Shown here piece after piece: positions 26,386 to 35,382 of a stretch of DNA of 64,000 nt (position 1 is the stretch's first letter; each line of letters starts with the position of its first letter). The position numbers were made by a program, and so were the translations under genes. The stretch is from NCBI RefSeq assembly GCF_026342405.1, contig NZ_JAPEMU010000001.1:7192001-7256000 (forward strand), in the 5' to 3' direction. The notes under the pieces are model-generated. The model had not been told where the DNA came from. It worked only from the letters and a program-made list of their open reading frames with translations, and did no database searches. Source of the DNA: Kitasatospora sp. NBC_00240. Lineage in GTDB: Bacteria > Actinomycetota > Actinomycetes > Streptomycetales > Streptomycetaceae.

Positions 26386-26982
26386 TCAGCGCGCCCCGTC
26401 GGGCAGCAGCAGGCCCTCCAGCACCAGCGCGAGGAACCGCGGGCTCCCGTCGTGGCCGGGCACGGCGTTCTCGCGCACCCAGGCGGCGCCGCTGAGCAGG
26501 TCGAACAACTCGTCCGGGGTGAGGTCGGCGCGGACCCGTCCGGCGCGCTGGGCCGCGTCGAGCAGGGCTGCGCCGCTGCGGTGCATGGCGGTGCACATGG
26601 CGTGCGAGGGCGTCCCCTCGTCGTACATGCTCCTGGTCAGGATGCCGACCAGGCCGCGGAAGGTGCTGAAGTGCCGGACGGCCTGCCCCATCCAGTCGGT
26701 GAGTGTCTCCAGGGCGTCCTCGGCGGCGGCCGGCCGCTCCGCCCGGGCGACCAGTTCGGCCAGCCCGTCCCTGGTGGCGGCCTCGACGAGGGCGGCCCGG
26801 GTGGGGAAGTGGCGGTAGAGGGTCCCGATGGCGACGCCGGCCTGGCCGGCGATGTCCTCCAGGGAGGCGTCGGAGCCGTCGGCCTCGAAGGCCCGGCGGG
26901 CGGCGGCCAGTATCGCGTCGTAGTTGCGCTGCCCGTCGGCCCGCTTGGGGCGCTGCGCGATGTAGGGCCTGGTCTCCGACAC
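26386..26982 (-). CDS. TetR-family repressor, divergent from an MFS exporter
   Basis: 198 residues from a GTG behind AGGAGG. The N-terminal helix-turn-helix is clear: ILAAARRAFEADGSDASLEDIAGQAGVAIGTLYRHFPTRAALVEA. The C-terminal domain is variable and hydrophobic, as expected for ligand binding. It faces an EmrB/QacA-type MFS exporter gene across 103 bp that contain a palindromic operator. It probably represses both genes until an exported compound binds it. Confidence 0.92.
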   Translation of the reverse strand: MSETRPYIAQRPKRADGQRNYDAILAAARRAFEADGSDASLEDIAGQAGVAIGTLYRHFPTRAALVEAATRDGLAELVARAERPAAAEDALETLTDWMGQAVRHFSTFRGLVGILTRSMYDEGTPSHAMCTAMHRSGAALLDAAQRAGRVRADLTPDELFDLLSGAAWVRENAVPGHDGSPRFLALVLEGLLLPDGAR

Positions 26983-27000
26983 TGATCCTCCTGCTTGACT

Positions 27001-27019
27001 ACCTGAGGCGCCCTCAGGT
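27001..27019. promoter_or_regulatory. TetR operator palindrome (with second half-site)
   Basis: ACCTGAGG-CGC-CCTCAGGT is a perfect 8-bp inverted repeat, directly after a TTGACT box (26995-27000). The half-site ACCTGAGG recurs at 27037-27044, 36 bp away, just before a TAATAC (27056-27061) that could be the MFS -10 box. This is the likely binding region of the adjacent TetR protein. Confidence 0.75.
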
Positions 27020-27085
27020 TAACTCTCCCGTACCTAACCTGAGGCTGTCTCACCATAATACTCGGGCTGCTGTCGTGGAGGATTC

Positions 27086-28522
27086 ATGAGCGTTGACGCT
27101 GTTGCCGGCGAAGTCCCGACCCGGGACACCCGGTCACAAGCCTGGGGCCTGTTGCTCGTGGCGATCGTCGGCGCGGAGTTCATGCTCCAGCTGGACGGCA
27201 CCGTCGTGAACGTCGCCCTGCCCACCCTGCAGTCGGACCTGGGCCTCTCGGTGGCCTCCGGGTCGTGGGTCCCGAACGCCTTCCTGCTTGCCTTCGGCGG
27301 ACTGCTCCTGCTCGCCGGCCGGCTCGGCGACGTCCTCGGTCACCGCCGGGTCTTCGTCGGCGGCCTCGGCCTGGTCGTGCTGGCCTCCCTGGTGGCGGGC
27401 CTGGCCCCGAACATCGAGGTGCTGCTGGTCGGCCGGCTGCTCCAGGGCGCCGGCGCCGCCCTCGCCGGACCCAACGGCCTGGCCCTGCTCGCGGTGGTCT
27501 TCGAGGGTGAGCGCCGGCAGCGCGCCTTCGGCCTCTACTCGACGGTGACCGGCCTCGGCGCCTCGGCCGGCATGGTGCTGGGCGGCGTGCTCACCTGGGC
27601 CGGGGACTGGCGCTGGAGCCTGCTGGTGAACGTCCCGGTGGGCCTGCTGATCATCGTCGTGTCCCTGAAGACGCTCGGCCTCGCCGGCACCGGCGCCCGC
27701 TCGCGCGCGCTCGGCCTGCCCAGCGCGGCCCTGGTCACCGCGGCCGTCACCACCGCCGTCTACGGGCTCGTGCACGCCGCCGAGAAGGGCTGGGGGGACG
27801 CCGGCACGCTGGTCCCGCTGGCCGCCTCGGTGGTGCTATGGGTGCTGCTCGCGGTCGTCGACCCGCGCACCTCGGAGCCCCTGCTGCCGGCCGCCATCTT
27901 CGCCAGCCGCGAGCGTGCCGGCGCCTTCGTGAACCTGCTCCTGCTGGCCGCCGTGCTCACCAGCTTCCTGATCTACCTGGTCCAGTACCTGCAGGGCGTC
28001 CTGCACTTCAACGCCCTGCAGAGCGGTCTGGCCGTCCTGCCGTTCGGCCTGGCCCTGCTGGTCTCCACCCAGGTGCTCACCAAGTACGTCTCCGGCATCG
28101 GCCTGAAGACCCGCGCCCTCCTCGGCCTGGGTGTGGTCCTGATCGGGGTGGCCTGGCTGACCCTGCTCGACGCGCACAGCTCGTACGCCACCGGGGTGCT
28201 CCCGCAGATCGTGCTCATCGGCCTCGGCGTCGGGGTGGCGATCATCCCGTTCAACATGATCATCCTCAGCACGGCCCCGCCCGAGTACGCCGGTGTGACC
28301 GCCGGGGTGCTGCAGACCGCGCTGACCGTCGGCGGCTCGCTCGGCCTGGCCGTCCTGCTGATCCCGTTCACCGGCGGGAACGGCGAGATCGCCGACACCA
28401 TCTCGACGGTGTTCGTCTGGGCCGCCGGAGCCACCGTCCTGGCGATCCTGGCGGCCGTGCTGTTCTGGTACGGGCCCGGCTCCGGGAAGCCCGCCCTGCC
28501 GGAGCAGGCGGCGCAGGTCTGA
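27086..28522 (+). CDS. MFS drug exporter, EmrB/QacA type
   Basis: 478 residues. The ATG follows GGAGG at 5-nt spacing. It has about 14 hydrophobic segments, as in DHA2 exporters. Signature motifs are LDGTVVNVALPTLQSDLGLS in TM1 and the following loop, LAGRLGDVLGHRRVF (motif A) and a motif-C-like GLGASAGMVLGGVLTWAGDWRW. It should export a small hydrophobic or cationic compound using the proton gradient. The divergent TetR gene and the operator palindrome suggest inducible expression. Substrate unknown. Confidence 0.93.
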   Translation: MSVDAVAGEVPTRDTRSQAWGLLLVAIVGAEFMLQLDGTVVNVALPTLQSDLGLSVASGSWVPNAFLLAFGGLLLLAGRLGDVLGHRRVFVGGLGLVVLASLVAGLAPNIEVLLVGRLLQGAGAALAGPNGLALLAVVFEGERRQRAFGLYSTVTGLGASAGMVLGGVLTWAGDWRWSLLVNVPVGLLIIVVSLKTLGLAGTGARSRALGLPSAALVTAAVTTAVYGLVHAAEKGWGDAGTLVPLAASVVLWVLLAVVDPRTSEPLLPAAIFASRERAGAFVNLLLLAAVLTSFLIYLVQYLQGVLHFNALQSGLAVLPFGLALLVSTQVLTKYVSGIGLKTRALLGLGVVLIGVAWLTLLDAHSSYATGVLPQIVLIGLGVGVAIIPFNMIILSTAPPEYAGVTAGVLQTALTVGGSLGLAVLLIPFTGGNGEIADTISTVFVWAAGATVLAILAAVLFWYGPGSGKPALPEQAAQV

Positions 28523-28944
28523 CCGCCGGCCCGGGCGGGGTGGCCCGCCCGGGCCGGGAGGGGCCGGGAGGGGCCGGGCGGGCACCCTCCGCCCGGCACC
28601 CCCGCCCGGTACCCGCCGCGGTCGGCCCGGAGGGCTGCGGCCGGCGGGGCCGGGTGGTCCGGACGGCCAGCGAAAAATGACTGGCACCGCCTGACGCCCT
28701 TGGCTACCGTGGGACTCGTCCGGAACGGCCCGTCGTGGGTCGTAGCCGTGGAAGCCGTGTTTTTTACCGGGAGGTGAGGATCGTGACGACTGTCGCCGCT
28801 GTGGGCGCCGTCCGCGTCCAGAAGGTCATCACTCACACCCCCCTGGTCTCCGGCTGACCCGACGTCACCCCTGCGGGACGTCCGTACCTTCCTGTCGCGC
28901 CGATCGCGCGCAGCCGGGGCCACCCCTTGAAGGGTCACCCCGTC
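28523..28944. other. Intergenic region with a 24-codon ORF, upstream of rsgA
   Basis: 422 bp. The first 130 bp are GC-rich with GGCCGGGAGG direct repeats and no clear hairpin terminator. Promoter-like TGACTG (28678-28683) and TACCGT (28705-28710) boxes follow, with a rather long 21-bp spacer. Then come the small ORF with a strong ribosome-binding site and a GACGTC...GACGTC hairpin (28861-28882) before rsgA. Confidence 0.5.
28783..28857 (+). CDS. 24-residue small ORF upstream of rsgA
   Basis: GTG to TGA, with GGGAGGTGAGGA directly upstream at good spacing, one of the best ribosome-binding sites in the window. The peptide begins MTTVAAVGAVRVQK and ends HTPLVSG; it has no signal peptide or Cys. 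A GACGTC/GACGTC hairpin starts 4 nt after the stop codon, and rsgA follows within 90 nt. It could be a regulatory leader ORF or a true small protein. No family is recognised. Confidence 0.5.
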   Translation: MTTVAAVGAVRVQKVITHTPLVSG

Positions 28945-30087
28945 TTGTCCTTCTCCACCTTTCCCACCTTCTCCACCTCCGCCGCCCACCCGCTGTCCGG
29001 CTACGGCTGGGACGACGCATGGGCCGAGGCCTTCTCCCTGTACACCGGCGTCGGCCTGCTCGCGGGCCGGGTCGTGCGGGTCGACCGGGGTCTGTGCAGC
29101 GTCGTCGTCGCCGACGGTGACGCGGTGCGGGTCCTGCGGGCCGAGATGGCCGACGTCTCCACCCCGGACCCGATGCGCTACGTCTGCACGGGCGACTGGG
29201 TCGCCGTCGACGAGATCCCCGGCGGACGCCCGGCGGTGCGGGCCCTGATGCCCCGCCGCACCGCTCTGGTCCGCTCCACCAACTCCAAGCGCTCCGAGGC
29301 GCAGGTCCTGGCGACCAACGTCGACCAGATCGCGATCTGCGTCTCGCTCGCCTCCGAGGTCGACCTCGGCCGGATCGAGCGCTTCCTCGCCCTGGCCGCC
29401 TCCAGCGGGGCGGGGGAGGCCCTGCTGGGCGGCGCCCCCGGGGCCGCCGCCGAGCCGCTGGTCGTCCTCACCAAGGCCGACCTGGTCTCCGACGCCGAGC
29501 ACATCCGCGCCGACGTCGAGGGGATCGCCCCCGGCGTCACGGTGCTGGTGGTCAGCGCCGAGACCGGCGAGGGGATGGACGTGCTGCGCGCCTGCACCCC
29601 CGGCAGCACCGCGCTGATCGGGCAGTCCGGCGCCGGCAAGTCCACCCTCACCAACATGCTGGCGGAGGCGGAGGTGATGACGGTCCAGCAGACCCGCTCG
29701 GTCGACGAGAAGGGCCGGCACACCACCACCGCGCGCGAGCTGGTGCCGATGGCGCACGGCGGCGTCCTGATCGACACGCCCGGCCTGCGCGAGGTCGGCC
29801 TCTTCGGCGGCGAGGGCCTCGCCCAGGCCTTCTCCGAGGTCGGGGAGCTCGCCGAGGAGTGCCGGTTCCAGGACTGCGGCCACCACACCGAGCCCGGCTG
29901 CGCCGTCCAGGCGGCACTGGCGGACGGCACCCTCTCGCAGCGCCGCTGGGAGAGCTATCTCAAGCTGCAGCGCGAGAACGCGTGGATCGCCTCCCGGACG
30001 GACGCCCGGCTCGCCGCCGAGCGCCTGAAGAAGTGGAAGTCGATCACCTTGTCGTACCGGAACTCGGGCCTGCCGATGAAGCGCTGA
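28945..30087 (+). CDS. rsgA: Ribosome small-subunit-dependent GTPase A
   Basis: About 380 residues. A TTG at 28945 behind GAAGGG is preferred; an in-frame TTG at 28927 is possible. An N-terminal OB-fold (GRVVRVDRGLCSVVVADGDAVRVL, TGDWVAVDE) is followed by a circularly permuted GTPase: VLTKADLV (G4), then IGQSGAGKSTLTNML (G1) and DTPGLREVGLF (G3). The C-terminal zinc motif is CRFQDCGHHTEPGC. RsgA acts late in 30S subunit maturation. A perfect hairpin terminator follows. Confidence 0.94.
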   Translation: MSFSTFPTFSTSAAHPLSGYGWDDAWAEAFSLYTGVGLLAGRVVRVDRGLCSVVVADGDAVRVLRAEMADVSTPDPMRYVCTGDWVAVDEIPGGRPAVRALMPRRTALVRSTNSKRSEAQVLATNVDQIAICVSLASEVDLGRIERFLALAASSGAGEALLGGAPGAAAEPLVVLTKADLVSDAEHIRADVEGIAPGVTVLVVSAETGEGMDVLRACTPGSTALIGQSGAGKSTLTNMLAEAEVMTVQQTRSVDEKGRHTTTARELVPMAHGGVLIDTPGLREVGLFGGEGLAQAFSEVGELAEECRFQDCGHHTEPGCAVQAALADGTLSQRRWESYLKLQRENAWIASRTDARLAAERLKKWKSITLSYRNSGLPMKR

Positions 30088-30119
30088 CCCGCGTCCGGCC
30101 GCCGAGCCGGTGAACCGTA

Positions 30120-30155
30120 CGGCCGCCCCGGGGTGTCAGCTCCCCGGGGCGGCCG
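30120..30155. terminator. Bidirectional hairpin terminator
   Basis: CGGCCGCCCCGGGG and its exact complement form a 14-bp stem around an 8-nt loop, between the convergent rsgA and beta-glucosidase genes. Confidence 0.85.
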
Positions 30156-30199
30156 CAGGTCTTCGGCGCGCCGCTGCGGGCGGTGCCGGTGGTGGCCGC

Positions 30200-31663
<1,464 letters not shown>

Positions 31664-31840
31664 GTCGCCTTCCAGAGATGAGAGTTGGGACGGGGGTCGG
31701 CGCAGGGACGCTCGGCCTCGGGGCGGCGGCCGCCGGGCCGTGGCCTGCGGGGGCGCCGGCTGCCGGGGTGGTGGACACCCGGCACCGGGGCCGGGCGGCC
31801 CGGCCGCGAAGGCCGGAGCCGGGGCACCCGGCCGGACCGC

Positions 31841-32725
31841 TCAGCCCTTGACGGCGCCCTGCATGATGCCGCCGACGATCTGGCGGCCGAGCAGTGCGAA
31901 GACCACCAGCACCGGGAGAGTGCCGATCAGGGTGCCGGCCATCACGATCGACTGGTCCTGGACGTAGCCCTGGCCCAGCGACCGCAGCGCGACCTGCACC
32001 GTCGGGTTCTGCGAACTCAGCGCCACGATCGGCCAGAAGAAGTCGTTCCAGGTGGCCATGAAGGTCAGCATCCCGAGCACCGCCATACCCGGACGGGCCA
32101 CCGGCAGCACGATCGACCAGAAGATCCGCAGGGACGAGGCGCCGTCCACCCGGGCGGCCTCGATGAGCTCGTCCGGCAGCGCCTGGATCAGGAACTGCCG
32201 CATGAAGAACACCCCGAACGCGGACACCAGCGAGGGCAGGATCACCGACGGGAGCTTGTTCTGCAGGTCCATCTTCACGATCACCATGAACAGCGGGATG
32301 ACCCCCAGCTGCGGCGGGATCATCATGGTGCCGACCGTCACGGCCAGCAGCAGGCTCCGGCCCCGGAAGCGCAGTTTCGCGAAGGCGAAGCCGGCCAGCG
32401 TGGAGGAGAGCACCACGCCCAGCGTCACCGTGCAGGCGACGATCAGCGAGTTCACCAGCGCGGTGCCGATGGCGGCCTGCCCGAGCGCCTCGCCGATGTT
32501 GTGGAAGAGGTTCGAGCCGGGGGTGAGCGCCGGACTGGCCGAGCTCATCTCCGCGTTGGTGCGGCTGGCGCCGACCAGGGTCCAGTAGAACGGGAAGACG
32601 AACAGCACGGTGGCGCCGATCAGGACGGCGTACGCGAGCGGGCCGCCCTGCAGCGGTGAGCGCCGGCCCGTCCCCGGGCGGCGTCGCCCCGGCTTCTGCA
32701 GCTGAATGGTCGTCATGTCACTCAC
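31841..32725 (-). CDS. Carbohydrate ABC transporter permease (MalG-type)
   Basis: 294 residues; the GTG start overlaps the previous permease stop by 4 nt. An ATG at 32716 is an alternative. Six TMs begin with AYAVLIGATVLFVFPFYWTLVGA. The EAA loop is DELIEAARVDGASSLRIFWSIVLPVARPG. This is the second inner-membrane component of a CUT1 sugar importer. No ATPase gene is present in the locus, as is usual for streptomycete sugar importers that share the multi-use ATPase MsiK encoded elsewhere. Confidence 0.93.
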   Translation of the reverse strand: MSDMTTIQLQKPGRRRPGTGRRSPLQGGPLAYAVLIGATVLFVFPFYWTLVGASRTNAEMSSASPALTPGSNLFHNIGEALGQAAIGTALVNSLIVACTVTLGVVLSSTLAGFAFAKLRFRGRSLLLAVTVGTMMIPPQLGVIPLFMVIVKMDLQNKLPSVILPSLVSAFGVFFMRQFLIQALPDELIEAARVDGASSLRIFWSIVLPVARPGMAVLGMLTFMATWNDFFWPIVALSSQNPTVQVALRSLGQGYVQDQSIVMAGTLIGTLPVLVVFALLGRQIVGGIMQGAVKG

Positions 32726-33672
32726 CGGTCCGTACGGTTGCGCCGGGCGGCGATCGCCGCGTTGGCCAGGGCCAGCAGCACGATCAGCAGGAACATCACC
32801 CAGGCGACCGCGGCCGCCCGGCCGAGGTGGAAGAAGCTCCAGCCCTGCTCGTACATGTAGAGGCCGAGGGTCTGGTACTGGTGCGAGATCCCGCCGCCGG
32901 CGTTGCCCTCGTAGAGCAGTGGTTCGCCGAACAGCTGGGTCGCGCCGATGGTGGAGACCACCACCGTGAAGATGATGGTGGGCCGCAGCCCGGGGACGGT
33001 CACGTGCAGGAACTGCTTCCAGCGCGAGGCGCCGTCCATCGCCGCGGACTCGTACAGCTCGTGCCCGATCGCCTGCATGCCGGCCAGGTAGATCAGCGCG
33101 TTGTAGCCCGTCCAGCGCCAGGTCACGACGGCCGAGACGCCGATCTGCGAGGCCCAGGTGTCCGCCTGCCAGTCCACCGGGTTCAGCCCGACGCTGCTCA
33201 GCGCCCAGTTCAGCAGCCCGTAGTCGCGGCCGAAGAGCTGCGCGAAGACCAGCGTGGCGGCGGCCACCGAGGTCGCGTACGGCATCAGCATCGCGACCCG
33301 GAAGAACGTCCGCCCGCGCAGCTTGTAGTTCAGCAGGTGGGCCAGGCCCAGCGCCATCACGAGCTGCGGGACGGTGGAGAGCACCCCGATGGTGAAGGTG
33401 TTGCGCAGCGCGTTCCAGAAGAACGGGTCCTCCAGCAGGCGGGTGTAGTTCTGGAAACCCACCCAGTCCATCTGCTGGGAGGTCTGCAGCTCCACCCGGT
33501 GCAGCGACACGTACGCCGTGTACAGCAGCGGGAAGAGGCCGAAGGCCGCGAACAGGGCGAAGAACGGCGCCAGGTAGCCGTAGGGCGCGGCGCGGGCGCC
33601 CCAGCGGGCGCGGGGCCGGCGCTCGGCCGCGGGGGCGGCCGGGCGAGGGCTTCGGGTGGTGGTGATGGCCAT
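32722..33672 (-). CDS. Carbohydrate ABC transporter permease (MalF-type)
   Basis: 316 residues from the ATG at 33672 behind AAGGA; a longer open frame upstream is not coding. Six TMs begin with APYGYLAPFFALFAAFGLFPLLYTAYVSLHRVE. The EAA-type loop is HELYESAAMDGASRWKQFLHVTVPGLRP. It forms the CUT1 permease pair with the next gene. The neighbouring lipoprotein supplies sugar. Expression is probably controlled by the LacI sites upstream of that lipoprotein gene. Confidence 0.93.
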   Translation of the reverse strand: MAITTTRSPRPAAPAAERRPRARWGARAAPYGYLAPFFALFAAFGLFPLLYTAYVSLHRVELQTSQQMDWVGFQNYTRLLEDPFFWNALRNTFTIGVLSTVPQLVMALGLAHLLNYKLRGRTFFRVAMLMPYATSVAAATLVFAQLFGRDYGLLNWALSSVGLNPVDWQADTWASQIGVSAVVTWRWTGYNALIYLAGMQAIGHELYESAAMDGASRWKQFLHVTVPGLRPTIIFTVVVSTIGATQLFGEPLLYEGNAGGGISHQYQTLGLYMYEQGWSFFHLGRAAAVAWVMFLLIVLLALANAAIAARRNRTDR

Positions 33673-33734
33673 GATGGTCCTTCGGTGAGCCGGGCGGCCC
33701 GGCCCGGTGGGGTGGGCCGCCCGGTGATCCGGCG

Positions 33735-35054
33735 TCAGTTCCCGCTGGCCTTCTTGATGTTGTCCATGGCGTGCTGCCAGGCGGCGTCCGGCGCGGTGCC
33801 GGTGCGCTCCACCTCGCCGAGGGCGTCGGTGAACGCCTTGCCGATCACGCCGTCCTCGGTACCGAGCACCTGCGCGGGCATCGCGCCGGCCGACTCGCTG
33901 AAGATCTGACCGATCGGGGCGTTGTTGAAGTACGGGTCCTGGAGGGCCTTGATCTCGCCCTGCGCGGCGGTGCTGGAGGGGAACGAGCCCTGCTTGGTGA
34001 AGAGCTTGACCTGCTGCTCCTTCGCGGTCAGCCAGCTGATCAGCTCGGCGGCCTCCTTCTGGTGCTTGGAGGTCTTCGGGATCGCCAGGTACGAGCCGCC
34101 CCAGTTGCCGGTCTTGCCGGGGCCGGCGGCGATGTCCCACTTGCCGGCGAACGCGTCGCCGGCCTGGCCCTTGATGTAGCCGATCATCCAGGCCGGGCAG
34201 CTCAGGGTGGCGAACTTGCCGGTGGAGAAGGCCTTGTTCCACTCCGGGGTCCACTGCGGCAGCTTGGCGGACAGGCCGTCGGCGACCAGCTTGGCGGAGT
34301 CGGCCCAGGCGGTCTTCACGGCCGGGTTGCTGTCGTACACCGGCTTGCCGGACTCGTCGGCGTAGCGCACCTTCTGCTGGCCGACCTCGGCGGTGAACAT
34401 GCCGGCCGCGCTGTCGGTCCACTTGTTCCCGTCGGTGGCGGTGCCGGGCTGCGCCTTGGCGACGTACTCCTTGCCCAGCGCGAGGTACCCCTCCCAGCTG
34501 GACCACTTGGCGGCCAGCTCGGTGCGGTCGGTGGGCAGGCCGGCGGCCTTGAAGAGGTCGGTGCGGTAGCAGATCGCCTCGGGGCCGATGTCGGTGCCGG
34601 CGGCCAGCACCTTGCCGTCGGCGCTCTTGACGGCGGCGGCCTTCCACGGCACCAGGCCGTCGTTGACGGCGCCGGCGCCGACGGTCTTGAGGTCGACGAA
34701 CTTGTCGGCCTGCTTCTGCATCACGCTGGCGATCCGCCCGACCTCCAGGCCCTGGACGTCGGCGAGGCCGCCGCCGCCGGCCAGCTTGGTCTGCAGGGCC
34801 TGCCAGTACTGGCCCTCGTCCTGGGTGTCGCTCTGCTTGACGGTGACGTTGGGGTGCGTCTTCGTGTACTCGTCGTAGAGACCGGTCTCCTTGAACCCGA
34901 AGGTGCCGAAGAGGTCCACGGTGAGCGTGACCTTGCCGTCGGCGGCGTCGGTGGAGCCGCCTGAGGAGCCCGAGCTGCAGGCGGTGAGGAGAAGCATGGC
35001 GGCGAGGGCTGCCGTGCCGAGGGAGGTGGCGGTGCGGCGGGCTCTGGTGGGCAT
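33735..35054 (-). CDS. Sugar-binding lipoprotein of the ABC transporter
   Basis: 439 residues; AGGAGG lies 6 nt before the ATG. The signal peptide ends LLLTAC (Cys26), a lipobox, followed by a Ser/Gly linker. The mature protein is a family-1 extracellular solute-binding protein: VTLTVDLFGTFGFKETGLYDEYTKTHPNV, AKQ-type loops, YLALGKEYVA and a C-terminal GVIGKAFTDALGEVERTGTAPDAAWQHAMDNIKK. It starts the transporter operon. Two tandem 14-bp palindromes directly upstream should be bound by the LacI-family repressor encoded at 38592-39635. Ligand, probably beta-glucan oligosaccharides, is inferred from the flanking GH81 and GH1 genes. Confidence 0.92.
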   Translation of the reverse strand: MPTRARRTATSLGTAALAAMLLLTACSSGSSGGSTDAADGKVTLTVDLFGTFGFKETGLYDEYTKTHPNVTVKQSDTQDEGQYWQALQTKLAGGGGLADVQGLEVGRIASVMQKQADKFVDLKTVGAGAVNDGLVPWKAAAVKSADGKVLAAGTDIGPEAICYRTDLFKAAGLPTDRTELAAKWSSWEGYLALGKEYVAKAQPGTATDGNKWTDSAAGMFTAEVGQQKVRYADESGKPVYDSNPAVKTAWADSAKLVADGLSAKLPQWTPEWNKAFSTGKFATLSCPAWMIGYIKGQAGDAFAGKWDIAAGPGKTGNWGGSYLAIPKTSKHQKEAAELISWLTAKEQQVKLFTKQGSFPSSTAAQGEIKALQDPYFNNAPIGQIFSESAGAMPAQVLGTEDGVIGKAFTDALGEVERTGTAPDAAWQHAMDNIKKASGN

Positions 35055-35102
35055 GGAAGCCTCCTGGCTTCGTCCGGTTCATCGGCGCTGGGTGGGGCAT
35101 CG

Positions 35103-35132
35103 TGAGAGCGCTCTCGTTTGAGAGCGCTCTCA
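35103..35132. promoter_or_regulatory. Two tandem LacI operators
   Basis: GAGAGCGCTCTC at 35104-35115 and TGAGAGCGCTCTCA at 35119-35132; centres are 16 bp apart. They lie about 50-75 bp upstream of the sugar-binding lipoprotein gene. The shape, with a central CG, is typical of LacI-family sites, close to the TGGGAGCGCTCCCA of streptomycete CebR. Confidence 0.85.
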
Positions 35133-35307
35133 CGCGCTGCTTCAGGAGATTGCCGGGCCGTGGCGCCCCCCGTCAAGGGCTCGAAATCCGACCGTGACCT
35201 AGGACTGTTGCGGCCCCGAGGGTCCTGTGGCGAATTTCCTGCGGGTTTCGGGTCGGTCTCGTCCAGGTCATTGACGGTGCCATGGAGGCCCGCTACCTTC
35301 CGGTTTT

Positions 35308-35321
35308 TGAGAGCGCTCTCA
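35308..35321. promoter_or_regulatory. LacI operator upstream of GH81
   Basis: TGAGAGCGCTCTCA, identical to the second transporter site, preceded by a T-run and 61 bp before the GH81 start. Confidence 0.85.
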
Positions 35322-35382
35322 CGCTTGACGCTCCATCACCCCACCGTCCCGGCCTCACCCCCACCCCATGAGGTGCCTCCGA

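Larger units (their letters stand above)
35055..35382. other. Divergent promoter region of transporter and GH81 genes
   Basis: 328 bp containing three copies of a LacI-type palindrome: two near the transporter side and one near the GH81 side. Nothing else coding is seen. Confidence 0.75.
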
